64,000 nucleotides of DNA from Pseudomonas sp. B6002 (GCF_013385985.1 NZ_JACAOY010000006.1:202119-266118); one strand, 5' to 3'; positions 44,669 to 53,913 are shown, counted from the first letter of the stretch. The notes: generated by a model not told the origin, from the sequence alone. Made by a program: numbers and translations.

Positions 44669-46450
44669 ATGAAAACTGAACAGGCCGACGCGCCAACGCC
44701 GAGCTGGCGTTGGCTGCTACGGGGCCAGGGGCGACGATTGGGCCTGGCGGTGGCCATGGCGGTGCTGGCAGCGGCGGTGGAGTTGCTGCCGTTTTTCCTG
44801 CTGGCCCAAGCGGTGAACCGCGTGGTGCAGGGCGGGCCTGGCGTGGGGGCTGACCTGTTCACCCTGGCCGGCTGGATGGCGGCGGCCCTGCTGGGCAAAT
44901 ACCTGCTGTACACCCTGGCGTATTACCTGAGCCATGTGGCGGCGTATCGCGTGTTGCTCAACACCCGGCGTGCGTTGGTGCGGCATTTGTCGTGGGCGCC
45001 GCTGCCGTGGTTGAGCCGCTTGAGCAGCGGCGAACTCAAGCAGCGGGTGATCCAGGATGTGGAGCGCATGGAGCAATTTATCGCCCACCACAGCGTCGAG
45101 TGTGTGGCGGCGTTGTTGAGCCCGATCTGGGTATTCATCGCCCTGTGCCTGCTCGATTGGCGCCTGGCGTTGTGTGCCTTGTTGCCGGTGCCGTTGGCGC
45201 TGCTGGCCCAGGCCTGGATGATGCGCGGCCTGGGTGAGCGGCTGGCGCAGTACGCCGGGGCGGTGGATGACCTGGACGGCGCGACCCTGGAGTTCTTGCG
45301 CAGTGCACCGTTGATGAAAGCCTTCCGCCAGGACGCCCGTTCGTTCAAGCGCATGCGCGAGGCCTTGGCCCATTACCGGCAATTGATAGGCCGCATGATC
45401 GGCATGACGGTGCCCGGCTGGTCGGTGTTCGTGGTGTTGCTGGGGGCCAACGTCGTGGTGCTGTTCCCCGTGGGGTTGTGGTTGTACGGCGCGGGGCAGT
45501 TGACCCAGGCCGAGCTGGTGCTGGTGTTGATCCTGGGCACCGGCATGCTGCGGCCGTTGTTACGGGTGGCGCGGCTCAATTCCCAGGTGCAGGAAATCAT
45601 GGGCGGCGTGCGTCGGTTCGCGCCGTTGCTGGTGTGGCCGCAGCCTGCGGGCGGGCGAGATCAAGCCTTGAGCCCGCCGCTGGAGGTGATGTTTGAAGGG
45701 GTGTCGTTCAGCTATGACCCGCAGCCCGTGTTGCAACACATCGACCTGCACTTGCCTGCCGGGCAGATGACTGCGTTGGTGGGGCCCTCTGGCAGTGGCA
45801 AAAGTACCCTGGCCTGGTTATTGGGTGGGTTGCTGGACGCTGAAAGCGGGCAGGTGCGGGTGAACGGTGAGCCGTTGTCGGCACTCAGCGAGGCTGCCCG
45901 CGCAGCGACGGTTGGGGTGGTGTCCCAGGACGCGTTCATCTTCCAGGGCACGTTGCTGGATAACCTGCGCATCGGCAGTCCCGACGCGACCCTCGAACAA
46001 ATCGACAGCGCCCTGCGCGTGGCCCAGGCCGAGGACTTTGTACGGGCCTTGCCAATGGGGCTGAACACGCCGATGGATGAGCGTGGCGTACGTTTGTCCG
46101 GGGGCGAACGCCAGCGTATCGGCCTGGCCCGGGCGCTGCTGGCGCAGACGCCGATCCTGGTGCTGGACGAGGCCACGGCCTTTGCCGACAGCCGTACGGA
46201 GCAGCGCTTTTACCAGGCGCTGCGCGCCACCTGGCCGGACAAGACCTTGCTGGTGATTGCCCACCGCCTGACCAGCATTTGCGACGCCGAACAGATCGTG
46301 TTGCTGGAGCGCGGGGTAATCCAGGCATCGGGCACTCACGGCCAGTTGCTCGCGCGCAGCGGCACTTATGCCACGCAATGGCAGCACCAGTTCGACAGCG
46401 AAGACTGGACCATCCGAGAAGGGAGTACGCAGCATGCACGGGTTGATTGA
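44669..46450 (+). CDS. ABC transporter, fused membrane-ATPase half-transporter (YbtP-like)
   Basis: 593 residues: six transmembrane helices in about 1-320, then an ATPase with Walker [16 protein letters not shown]-loop VSQDAFIF, signature RLSGGERQRIGLARALL and Walker B ILVLDEATAFAD. The type IV exporter-like fold matches YbtP/YbtQ, which together import ferri-yersiniabactin, and PchH/PchI of pyochelin loci. ATGAAAACTG is preferred, with GGGGA just before; a second ATG six bases upstream is possible. Overlaps its partner by 17 bases, so the two form a heterodimer. Confidence 0.88.
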   Translation: MKTEQADAPTPSWRWLLRGQGRRLGLAVAMAVLAAAVELLPFFLLAQAVNRVVQGGPGVGADLFTLAGWMAAALLGKYLLYTLAYYLSHVAAYRVLLNTRRALVRHLSWAPLPWLSRLSSGELKQRVIQDVERMEQFIAHHSVECVAALLSPIWVFIALCLLDWRLALCALLPVPLALLAQAWMMRGLGERLAQYAGAVDDLDGATLEFLRSAPLMKAFRQDARSFKRMREALAHYRQLIGRMIGMTVPGWSVFVVLLGANVVVLFPVGLWLYGAGQLTQAELVLVLILGTGMLRPLLRVARLNSQVQEIMGGVRRFAPLLVWPQPAGGRDQALSPPLEVMFEGVSFSYDPQPVLQHIDLHLPAGQMTALVGPSGSGKSTLAWLLGGLLDAESGQVRVNGEPLSALSEAARAATVGVVSQDAFIFQGTLLDNLRIGSPDATLEQIDSALRVAQAEDFVRALPMGLNTPMDERGVRLSGGERQRIGLARALLAQTPILVLDEATAFADSRTEQRFYQALRATWPDKTLLVIAHRLTSICDAEQIVLLERGVIQASGTHGQLLARSGTYATQWQHQFDSEDWTIREGSTQHARVD

Positions 46451-48146
46451 AGGGCTGCGCCAAGTGGTGAGCATTGCCGATACGCGCTCGCCGCGCCTGT
46501 GGTGGGGCTTGGGTTTTCGCGTGTTGGAGCGGGCGTGTGCGATTGCGCCGTTCTTTCTCGGGTTTGTGTGGCTGCTTGAACCCGCGATGCCTTCACTGGT
46601 GTGGCTGGGCGTGGGCTTGGCGGCACTGTTGGTAGCGCAGTTGGTGTGTTCGCACTTCGGCCAGCTCAACAGTTTTCTCGGCGGTTATGAGTTGATGCAC
46701 GGTTACCGGCGCCACTTGCTCGACCATGTGGCGCATCTGCCGTTGGGCGCGCTTCGCCAAGAGAGGATCGGGCAACTGGGTGAGCGCTTGACGGAAGACG
46801 TCAAGCGTATCGAAACCATTTTCACCCACGTGCTCGGTGAGTTGCTGGCATCGCTGGCGGTGCCGTTGCTGTTCATCGGCGTGCTGGTGTGGGTGGACTG
46901 GCGCCTGGCCCTGGCGCTGCTGGTGACGTTGCCCTTGGCGTTTGTGTTGTTGAACCGCTTGAGCGGGTTTTTCCTGGCGGCGGGCCGGCGCAAGCAGCAC
47001 AGCTTTATGCAGGCGGCGGGGGTGCTGGTGGAGTTTATCGGCGGGCTGCGCACCTTGCGTCTGTTCAATCGCGCCGGGGCGTGGCGCGAACGGTTGGACC
47101 AGCAGTTCGGCGAGATTGAACGTCACAGCCTGGGGGTGGAAGTGTGGGGCGGCAGCGCCATCCAGTTGTACCGGTTGTGCGTGGACTTGAGCCTGGTGCT
47201 GCTGTTGCTCGTGGCGGGCCTGCTGGCGAATGCCGAGCAACTGCCGGCGCTGACCTGGATGTTGTTCGCGCTGGTGGCGCCGCGTTTGCTCGACCCCTTG
47301 CTGGATGTGGCGGCGTACCTGAGCGAACTGCGCGGCCTGGCCCAGGCGCAAGCGCGGTTGCAGGCCTTGCTGGAGATGCCTGAGGTTGCCGAGCCCTCGC
47401 AGCCGGTGGCGCCACAGGGCCACGGCGTGCGTTTTTGCGAGGTGGGCCTGCGTTATCCCGAACAGCCGGAGTGGGCGTTGCAGGGGTTGGATTTTGCCGT
47501 GGAGCCAGGGCAGATGCTGGCGATTGTCGGGCCTTCCGGCGCCGGTAAAAGCAGCGTGCTGCATTTGCTGGCGCGCTTTTATGACCCGCAGCAGGGGCGT
47601 ATTGAACTGGGGGGCGTGGACGTGCGCGACATGCGCCTGGACCAGCTGTACGCCGCGTGCAGTTTCGTGTTCCAGGACGTGCAACTGTTTGACGCCAGCG
47701 TGCTCGACAACGTGCGCCTGGGCAAGCCCGACGCCAGCCTGGCGCAGGTGAGGCACGCCTGTGCCCAGGCCGGTTGTGATGAGTTTATCCAGCGTTTGCC
47801 CCAGGGGTATGACACGCCCATCGGCGAGAACGGCCAGCGGTTGTCGGGGGGCGAACGTCAGCGTTTGTCGATCGCCCGGGCGTTGCTCAAGGACGCGCCG
47901 ATTCTGTTGCTGGACGAAGCCACGGCGTCGGTCGACCCGCTGGCGCAGCATGAGATCCAGCGCGCGCTGTCACGCCTGGCCCAGGGCCGTACGCTGATCA
48001 TGGTGGCGCACCGTTTGCGCACGGTGCGCCATGCCGATGTGATTCTGGTGCTGGACCAGGGGCGTATCGTCGAGCGCGGCCGCCACGCGCCGTTACTGGC
48101 ACGTGGCGGGCTGTATGCCGAGTTGTGGCAACAGCAGGCGGGGTAA
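46434..48146 (+). CDS. ABC transporter, fused membrane-ATPase half-transporter (YbtQ-like)
   Basis: 570 residues with the same layout as its neighbour: transmembrane domain to about residue 310, then Walker A GPSGAGKSSVLHLL, signature RLSGGERQRLSIARALL, Walker B ILLLDEATASVDP and the H-loop MVAHRLRTV. Both ATPase sites look complete, unlike heterodimeric exporters with one degenerate site. Converges on the AraC gene, three bases apart at the stops. Confidence 0.88.
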   Translation: MHGLIEGLRQVVSIADTRSPRLWWGLGFRVLERACAIAPFFLGFVWLLEPAMPSLVWLGVGLAALLVAQLVCSHFGQLNSFLGGYELMHGYRRHLLDHVAHLPLGALRQERIGQLGERLTEDVKRIETIFTHVLGELLASLAVPLLFIGVLVWVDWRLALALLVTLPLAFVLLNRLSGFFLAAGRRKQHSFMQAAGVLVEFIGGLRTLRLFNRAGAWRERLDQQFGEIERHSLGVEVWGGSAIQLYRLCVDLSLVLLLLVAGLLANAEQLPALTWMLFALVAPRLLDPLLDVAAYLSELRGLAQAQARLQALLEMPEVAEPSQPVAPQGHGVRFCEVGLRYPEQPEWALQGLDFAVEPGQMLAIVGPSGAGKSSVLHLLARFYDPQQGRIELGGVDVRDMRLDQLYAACSFVFQDVQLFDASVLDNVRLGKPDASLAQVRHACAQAGCDEFIQRLPQGYDTPIGENGQRLSGGERQRLSIARALLKDAPILLLDEATASVDPLAQHEIQRALSRLAQGRTLIMVAHRLRTVRHADVILVLDQGRIVERGRHAPLLARGGLYAELWQQQAG

Positions 48147-48149
48147 GGG

Positions 48150-49040
48150 TTATTCCAGCGCGCCGCGCCGGGCATCGCGCGGCAGTACGCCGTACTGTTT
48201 GCGAAACGCCACGCTGAAGTGGCTGATGTTGCTGTAGCCGAGCATCGAGGCGGTGTCGGTCACCCCATGGTGCTGCAGCAGTTGGCGCGCCTTGCCCATG
48301 CGTTCGCGCTGGAACAGCGCGTAGATGCTCACATCGAACATGGCCTTGAACCCACGCTTGAGCTTGAGCTGGTTGAGCCCGGTCTCGCGGGCCAGTTGCT
48401 CGATGGTGGGCGCGGCGCTGAGGTCCATCAGCAGGCGTTCGCGGGCGGCCAGCAGTTGCTTCTGTTCACGCCGGGAAATCTGCTCGCTCTGGTCCTTGGG
48501 GTTGAAGGCCTTGAGATGCCAGGCGAGGAATTCCAGGCTGGCCGAATGCACCAGCAGCGGCGAGGCTGAATCATCCCCCAGCAGGCGTTCCAGGCGCAGG
48601 GCGGCGTCCTTGATGCGCTGGTTGCCGTGGGTGGTGTGCAGGCAGAAGTTGCCTTCGATGCTGTCGCCCAGCCGCTGGTAATCCTCGCCGGCCAGTTCGC
48701 TGAGGCGCTGGGGCGTGATGCGCAGTTCGAGGTTGCGGTGGGCGGGAGCAAACGCCAGCTCGAAGCGTTCGGCAGGGGCGAAGCTGGTCATCAGTTGGTC
48801 TTTGCCCAGGTGCAGGTCTTTGCGGCCGACGCGCACGTCGATATCGCCGTTGAGCATGCAGCTGAAGTGCAGGTGAGGGTTGTCGTCGATGGTGCTGATG
48901 CGCACCGCGTCCGTGGCGTTGAAGGTCACCAGGGAGACTTCCAGGCCGGGTTGGACCACTTGGGTTCGCACGTGACAGCCAGGCGGGCCGGCCTGGGGCG
49001 CGGTTTCGTCAAAGAAGGTGGAAGCGCGAAGCTGGTACAT
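48150..49040 (-). CDS. AraC-family activator of siderophore genes, PchR-like
   Basis: 296 residues, the length of PchR. The N-terminal half is a small-ligand sensing domain (LHFSCMLNGDIDVRVGRKDLHLGKDQL); the C-terminal 100 residues carry two HTH motifs (IEQLARETGLNQLKLKRGFKAMF and ASMLGYSNISHFSVAFRKQYG). PchR and YbtA bind the ferri-siderophore and activate synthesis and uptake genes, and an equivalent role is likely here. CGAGGA lies six bases before the ATG. Its own promoter has both a Fur-like site and the GTTACAACCTT motif, suggesting iron repression and self-control. Confidence 0.87.
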   Translation of the reverse strand: MYQLRASTFFDETAPQAGPPGCHVRTQVVQPGLEVSLVTFNATDAVRISTIDDNPHLHFSCMLNGDIDVRVGRKDLHLGKDQLMTSFAPAERFELAFAPAHRNLELRITPQRLSELAGEDYQRLGDSIEGNFCLHTTHGNQRIKDAALRLERLLGDDSASPLLVHSASLEFLAWHLKAFNPKDQSEQISRREQKQLLAARERLLMDLSAAPTIEQLARETGLNQLKLKRGFKAMFDVSIYALFQRERMGKARQLLQHHGVTDTASMLGYSNISHFSVAFRKQYGVLPRDARRGALE

Positions 49041-49189
49041 GGTCGTCCTCGCAGGCAACCGCCCAGGTGACCTGGGCAGGGGGCAGACGGCTCGCAAGTG
49101 TCCTTGTTCCTGCGCGGACCCCTGTTACGGAGAGGCCAGCGCATTGCCCGGAAATCCCTGCGAGCTTTCAAGATGGATCGCAGGCTATT

Positions 49190-49210
49190 ACTAATCGTTC
49201 TCATTTGCAA
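49190..49210 (-). promoter_or_regulatory. Fur-box-like site before the activator gene
   Basis: The minus strand contains GCAAATGAGAACGATTAGTA, a good Pseudomonas-type Fur sequence around the AATGAGAA core, 150-170 bases before the AraC start and just downstream of the receptor stop. Confidence 0.55.
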
Positions 49211-49219
49211 GGTTGTAAC
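49209..49219 (-). promoter_or_regulatory. Candidate AraC/PchR-type activator site, copy 2
   Basis: On the minus strand GTTACAACCTT, identical to the copy at 44528-44538. It abuts the Fur-like site, so activator and repressor could compete here. Confidence 0.4.
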
Positions 49220-49226
49220 GTTAGTC

Positions 49227-51296
49227 TCAGAACTCCATGCCCACCCGCACGCCCAGGGTACGCGGCTGGCCGGCGATGACCATGCCGTTGGCCATGGCGC
49301 GGGTGAAGTAGGTGGTGTCGCCCAGGTTCTTGCCGAACAGGCCGATGGTCCACTGCTTGAGGCGATAATCGATGTTGGCGTCCCACAGGGTGTAGGCGCC
49401 CTGGGACAGCGTGGCGTTCGGGTATAGATAGGATTGGCCCTGGCGCGTCAGGCCGGTGCCGACGGTGATGTGGTCGGTGGCCGCCCAGTCCATCGACATG
49501 CCGTAGCTGTGCTTGGGTGTGCTGGGGAATTGCTTGCCGGAATAGTCCACCGCGCCACGGTTGTAGTCGTCGAACTGCGCCTCAAGCAACGCGGCGTAGG
49601 CATTGACCTGCACCGACTCCACCGGACGCACCGTGGCGGTCAGTTCCAGGCCTTTGTTGTGGGACTTGCCGGCGTTGCTGGTGGAGGTCTGGCCGCCGCC
49701 GTCCTCGACGATCACCTGCTGGTCGCGCAGGCGGGTGTAGAACACGTCGGCGCCGACTTCCCACACCTTGCTCGGCGCGCGGTAGCGGTAGCCCAGCTCG
49801 GCGTAGCTGCCGTATTCCGGGTGGTAGGCATCGCCAGCCGCGCTGGCGGTGGTGGAGTAGGTGTTGAAGCCGGACGCCTTGTAACCGCGCGCCAGCACCA
49901 GGTAGGTGAAGTGCTGGTCGTTGGGGCTGAACTCCAGGCTGAAACGCGGCAGGGCCACGGTTTCGCTGACCTTGCGGTCGTTGAACGATTCCAGGCTGGC
50001 GAAGCTGGTGTCGGGCACGCCGTCGCCATTGCTGTCGAACATGCCGCCCTGCGTGCTGCTCCAGTCCATGGTGCGGCGGTTGTGTTCCACCCGCAGGCCG
50101 ACGGCGGCACGCCATTGCGGCTGGAAGCGCCAGCCCAGCTCGCCGAAGGTGGCGACGGTGTCACCCTCGACCTTGGCCTTGGTGGCACTGAGGAAATACG
50201 GGCTGAGGTCGAAGGTGTAGGGCGCGTCGCGGCGCACATGGGACAGGAAGCCGCCCACCAGCCAATCGATGTTGCCCTTCTGGCCGTTGAGTCGGGCTTC
50301 ACCGGTGTACTGGCGGGTCTTCATGTCGTAGCCGGCGGTGCCGCCGAAGATCGATTTAGGCAACCAGTAATCCCACTCGGTCTGGTTGGCGCCGACGTTG
50401 ACCACCAGTTGCGTGTCATCGGCAAAGCGCTTGCGGTATTCGCCGGTGAACAGGGTGTATTCGGTGTTGTTGGTGCCGGCGTCGGTGGCGTTGGACTGGT
50501 ACTTTTTCGCCAAGTCGCGGGTGGCGAAATAGTCGTTGTCGCCATGGGTGTTCATGTGGTGCAAGCCGAAGCGCCACTCGCCGCCGTCGTCGTCCAGGTG
50601 CAGCAATTTGATACGGCCGAAACCGCTGTCCCAGCCGGCAGTATCGTGGCGGCCTAGGGTGGCGTTGGCGATCATGCCATCGTTCTTTTCGCCGCCGACG
50701 GTCACCCGCACGGCGGTGTTTTCAGTGAGGGGCAGGTTGCCGGTGACTTCGGCGCGCTGCTGGTTGTGGGTGCCGTATTCGAGCTTGACCTTGCCACCCG
50801 CCGTGAACTCCGGGTCTCGGGTGCGCAGGGCCACCAGGCCGCCCATGCTGTTTTGCCCGTACAGGGTGTTTTGCGGGCCGCGCAGGATTTCCACTTGGTC
50901 GATGTCGTACAGCTGGCCGAGCACCAGGCCGTTCATGGGCACGCCGTCGATGTACACGCTGTTGCTGATGCTATCGCCCTCATCATCGGAAAAACCCAGG
51001 CCACGAATGGTCAGCGACGGCGTGTGCTGGGTGAAGGTGCTGAAGTACAGGTTGGGTTGGCGCTGGGCGACTTCGCCAAGGGTGTCGAGGTGGCTGTCCT
51101 CGATTTTTTCGCCCTTGACCACGCTGACGCTGTTGGTGGTCTTGAACTGCGGCGTGTCCTGCTTGGTGGCCGTGATGACGGTGGCATCCAGCTCATCGAC
51201 GGTCACATCGGCGGCCATCGCCGATTGCATCAGTGGCAAGGTGCAAGACAAAAACAAGGCACAGCGTACGGCTTGGGAGAGGGAAGAGCGTTCCAT
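49227..51296 (-). CDS. TonB-dependent outer-membrane siderophore receptor (FyuA-like)
   Basis: 689 residues: a signal peptide (about 1-28, ending QSAMA), a TonB box in LDATVITATK, a plug domain with SLTIRGLG, SVYIDGVPM, VEILRGPQNTLYGQNSMGG and LRTRDPEF, and a 22-strand beta barrel ending in ...RVGMEF with a terminal Phe, the outer-membrane insertion signal. Size and the plug pattern match the FyuA-type receptors for ferri-yersiniabactin more than the FptA pyochelin receptor. Presumably takes up the Fe(III) complex made by this locus. Fur-box-like sequence lies just upstream. Confidence 0.9.
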   Translation of the reverse strand: MERSSLSQAVRCALFLSCTLPLMQSAMAADVTVDELDATVITATKQDTPQFKTTNSVSVVKGEKIEDSHLDTLGEVAQRQPNLYFSTFTQHTPSLTIRGLGFSDDEGDSISNSVYIDGVPMNGLVLGQLYDIDQVEILRGPQNTLYGQNSMGGLVALRTRDPEFTAGGKVKLEYGTHNQQRAEVTGNLPLTENTAVRVTVGGEKNDGMIANATLGRHDTAGWDSGFGRIKLLHLDDDGGEWRFGLHHMNTHGDNDYFATRDLAKKYQSNATDAGTNNTEYTLFTGEYRKRFADDTQLVVNVGANQTEWDYWLPKSIFGGTAGYDMKTRQYTGEARLNGQKGNIDWLVGGFLSHVRRDAPYTFDLSPYFLSATKAKVEGDTVATFGELGWRFQPQWRAAVGLRVEHNRRTMDWSSTQGGMFDSNGDGVPDTSFASLESFNDRKVSETVALPRFSLEFSPNDQHFTYLVLARGYKASGFNTYSTTASAAGDAYHPEYGSYAELGYRYRAPSKVWEVGADVFYTRLRDQQVIVEDGGGQTSTSNAGKSHNKGLELTATVRPVESVQVNAYAALLEAQFDDYNRGAVDYSGKQFPSTPKHSYGMSMDWAATDHITVGTGLTRQGQSYLYPNATLSQGAYTLWDANIDYRLKQWTIGLFGKNLGDTTYFTRAMANGMVIAGQPRTLGVRVGMEF

Positions 51297-51324
51297 GGTG
51301 TCCACGCCTGAAGGAGAATGGCGC

Positions 51325-51345
51325 AAATGATACGGGTTCTCATTT
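51325..51345 (-). promoter_or_regulatory. Fur-box-like site before the receptor gene
   Basis: AAATGA and TCATTT arms 21 bases across, with AAATGAGAACCCGTATCATT on the minus strand, 29-49 bases before the receptor start. Shares the AATGAGAA core with the site before the activator. Confidence 0.6.
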
Positions 51346-51396
51346 TCCGCACTACCCGATTCGGGTCTTAAATCACCCGATTGCAGTGCAACGTAG

Positions 51397-52251
51397 CTAG
51401 CCTTTTGCCTCCTTAAGCGCAATGGTCGCGGGAGACGGCGCGTTCAGGGCCCCGGCACGGTCTGCCAGGTAACGCGCTGGCGGTTGGCCGACGGCTTTGC
51501 GGAACATGGTGATAAAGCCGCTGGCGTTCTCATAGCCCAGGTCCAGCGCCACCGTCTGTACGCTCTGGCCCTTGGCCAAGCGTTGCAACGAGAGGATCAC
51601 GTGCAACTGCCGGCGCCAGCGGCCAAAACTCAGGCCCAGTTCCTCCAGCAACAGGCGCGTCATGCTGCGTTCGCTCATGCCGATGCGCACCGCCCACTGG
51701 CCGAGCGTGGCCTTGTCGGCGGGTTCGGCCAGCAGGCTGTCGGCCAGGCGGCGCAAGCGCGGGTCCTGGGGCATGGGCAGGTGCAGGGCCTCGATGGGCG
51801 CGGCCGCCAATTCATCCAGCAGCGTATTGATCAAACGGCCCTGGGCACCGTCCTCGTCATACAGCAGCGGGAAACTCACGGCCTTGCTGATCAACTCATG
51901 TAACAACCCTGACACCGCCAGGGTGCAGCATTGCGGGGGCAGGGCGCAGGCGGCGTCGGGGTCGATCAGCAGGCAATAGACTTCTGCTTCGCCCGAGCCG
52001 CGAGCCGCATGGGAGACGCCGCCGGGAATCCACAACGCGCACTGCGGCGGCACGATCCAGATACCCGCTTCGATCTCGCAATGGATGACCCCGCGCAGGG
52101 TGTACAGCAACTGGCCTTTGCGGTGGGCGTGCTGCGCATGCTCCCAGGTGTCCGACGTGCTGGTGGCGCCCACGGCCACCACGGCGCGGGGGAATTGATC
52201 TGCATCCCTGACCATCGAGCGGTCATGCATTTCAAGGCGGTGGTGTTTCAT
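51397..52251 (-). CDS. AraC-family regulator with cupin sensor domain (NimR-like)
   Basis: 284 residues. The N-terminal half is a cupin barrel (HAHRKGQLLYTLRGVIHCEIEAGIWIVPPQCALWIPGGVSHA), the C-terminal part has two HTHs (LGQWAVRIGMSERSMTRLLLEELG and VQTVALDLGYENASGFITMFRKAVGQPP). This is the NimR/YdeO-like group that often controls a divergent efflux gene. Here the divergent gene is the small protein at 52362. Start ATGAAACACC chosen since an earlier start would run into that gene. The frame upstream is open but uncovered by homology. Unlikely to be part of the siderophore regulon. Confidence 0.8.
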   Translation of the reverse strand: MKHHRLEMHDRSMVRDADQFPRAVVAVGATSTSDTWEHAQHAHRKGQLLYTLRGVIHCEIEAGIWIVPPQCALWIPGGVSHAARGSGEAEVYCLLIDPDAACALPPQCCTLAVSGLLHELISKAVSFPLLYDEDGAQGRLINTLLDELAAAPIEALHLPMPQDPRLRRLADSLLAEPADKATLGQWAVRIGMSERSMTRLLLEELGLSFGRWRRQLHVILSLQRLAKGQSVQTVALDLGYENASGFITMFRKAVGQPPARYLADRAGALNAPSPATIALKEAKG

Positions 52252-52361
52252 GGCGGAGATCGCAGGTTGGCTGAATTGCGAAACAGTCTGGCTATTCTGT
52301 GCAATGCCGTCCAGCGGGCCGATCGATACAGTGAGATCCATTCTCAACAAGGAGCTCTGCC

Positions 52362-52772
52362 ATGCGACTCGACAGCACAACATTCCCGGTGGTGAAAATC
52401 GTTTTCGACGCTCCCAACGAAGGCGGCCCGGCTGACGCTTTCCTGGTCTTCGAAGGCCTCCTGGCCCGGCAGCAAGCTTTTGTGCTGCTGCATGAAAAAG
52501 CCGTGGATGAAAGCAATCACGAACACTCCCACGAAGAGCGCAAGCACGCGTCAATCTGGATGAAGAAAAACAAGCAGGCGCTGCGGGCCTACGTCAGAGG
52601 CATGATCCAGGTCGAGCCAAGCGCCGCCAAGCGCCTGGCCCTCAAGCCGTTTGCCGTGACCTTCGGCAAGGCCTGGGGCTATCCGCTGCTGGTGGTAGAG
52701 TCCCAGGACCGCGCCTGGGCGCTGGCGCGGGATGTGCTGGATGAGCAGGTGTCGGATGTGGCGCATTTCTAA
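52362..52772 (+). CDS. Conserved small protein of unknown function
   Basis: 136 residues, soluble, no signal peptide or membrane segment. Features: an acidic/histidine patch DESNHEHSHEERKHASIWMKKNKQALR in the middle and a C-terminal alpha/beta stretch (FGKAWGYPLLVVESQDRAWALARDVLDEQ). Proteins of this pattern exist across Pseudomonas but I do not know a function. AAGGAG seven bases before the ATG makes it a well expressed real gene. Divergent from the AraC regulator by 110 bases. Confidence 0.7.
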   Translation: MRLDSTTFPVVKIVFDAPNEGGPADAFLVFEGLLARQQAFVLLHEKAVDESNHEHSHEERKHASIWMKKNKQALRAYVRGMIQVEPSAAKRLALKPFAVTFGKAWGYPLLVVESQDRAWALARDVLDEQVSDVAHF

Positions 52773-52790
52773 ACAACGCCACACGTCCCT

Positions 52791-52874
52791 TGTAGGAGCC
52801 GGCTTGCCGGCGATAGGGTCTCGGGTTTTGCATCGCACTCAGGGACGCCATCGCCGGCAAGCCGGCTCCTACAG
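52791..52874. repeat. REP-like inverted repeat pair
   Basis: Arms TGTAGGAGCCGGCTTGCCGGC and GCCGGCAAGCCGGCTCCTACA around about 40 bases, between the small gene and glutaminase. Confidence 0.85.
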
Positions 52875-52972
52875 GTTTACCGAGGTGTTGTTCAGTCCAC
52901 CTAAATCGCCCGCTTCAGGTATCCTCCGCGCCCCGCATATCACCGATTCAAAGACAGATGACAGGACAAGAC

Positions 52973-53881
52973 ATGCAGGCGATGCTTTCGTCGATCCTCG
53001 ACGAAGTGCGCCCCCTGATCGGCCTCGGTAAAGTCGCCGACTACATCCCCGCACTCGCCGACGTGCCCGCCAACCAGCTCGGTATCGCCGTGTACGGCAA
53101 TGACGGCTCGGCCTATTGCGCCGGCGATGCCGACACCTTGTTCTCGGTGCAGAGCATTTCCAAGGTATTCAGCCTGGTGCAGGCCATCGACCACGGCGGT
53201 GAAACCATCTGGGAACGCCTGGGCCATGAGCCTTCCGGGCAGCCGTTCAATTCCCTGGTGCAGCTGGAATTCGAACGCGGCCGGCCACGCAACCCCTTCA
53301 TCAACGCCGGTGCGTTGGTGATCTGCGACATCAACCAATCACGCTTTGCCGTGCCGATCTTGTCGATGCGCGATTTCGTACGACGCCTTTCAGGCAACCC
53401 GCAGATCCTGGTCAACAGCGTGGTCGCCGACTCTGAAGCCCAACACGGCGCACGCAACGCCGCCATGGCCTACCTGATGAAATCCTTCGGCAACTTCCAC
53501 AACGACGTGGACGCCGTGCTGCACAGTTACTTCAACTACTGCGCCCTGCAGATGAGCTGCCTGGACCTGGCCCGCGCCTTCAGCTTCCTGGCCAACGAAG
53601 GCGTGAGCGCCCACAGCGGCGAACAGATCCTCACCGCGCGCCAGACCAAGCAAGTCAACTCGATCATGGCCACCAGCGGGCTGTATGACGAAGCGGGCAA
53701 CTTTGCCTATCGCGTGGGGTTGCCGGGCAAGAGTGGGGTAGGCGGCGGGATCGTCGCGGTGGTACCGGGGCAGTTTACGGTGTGCGTGTGGTCGCCGGAG
53801 TTGAACACGGCGGGGAACTCGCTGGCGGGGATGAAGGCGTTGGAGTTGTTGAGCGAGCGGATAGGGTGGTCGGTGTTTTGA
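52973..53881 (+). CDS. glsA: Glutaminase
   Basis: 302 residues, the serine-dependent beta-lactamase-like glutaminase that hydrolyses L-glutamine to glutamate and ammonia. The SxxK active site is Ser61/Lys64 in [10 protein letters not shown]; further family blocks are [10 protein letters not shown], the [18 protein letters not shown] region, [11 protein letters not shown] and [16 protein letters not shown]. The start is the ATG after AGGACAAGAC; an ATG five codons earlier lacks a ribosome-binding site. Monocistronic. Confidence 0.93.
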   Translation: MQAMLSSILDEVRPLIGLGKVADYIPALADVPANQLGIAVYGNDGSAYCAGDADTLFSVQSISKVFSLVQAIDHGGETIWERLGHEPSGQPFNSLVQLEFERGRPRNPFINAGALVICDINQSRFAVPILSMRDFVRRLSGNPQILVNSVVADSEAQHGARNAAMAYLMKSFGNFHNDVDAVLHSYFNYCALQMSCLDLARAFSFLANEGVSAHSGEQILTARQTKQVNSIMATSGLYDEAGNFAYRVGLPGKSGVGGGIVAVVPGQFTVCVWSPELNTAGNSLAGMKALELLSERIGWSVF

Positions 53882-53890
53882 GATGAGGCT

Positions 53891-53913
53891 GTTCCCATGC
53901 AGAGCGTGGGAAC
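53891..53913. repeat. Short palindrome of a common Pseudomonas intergenic type
   Basis: GTTCCCA and TGGGAAC arms around a nine-base loop, ten bases after the glutaminase stop. May act as a weak transcription stop or stabilise the 3' end. Confidence 0.55.

Noticed and set aside
24566-51296. Pyoverdine or quinolobactin locus
   Set aside because: No chromophore synthetase, ornithine oxygenase or kynurenine-pathway genes; salicylate enzymes and cyclisation domains are present.
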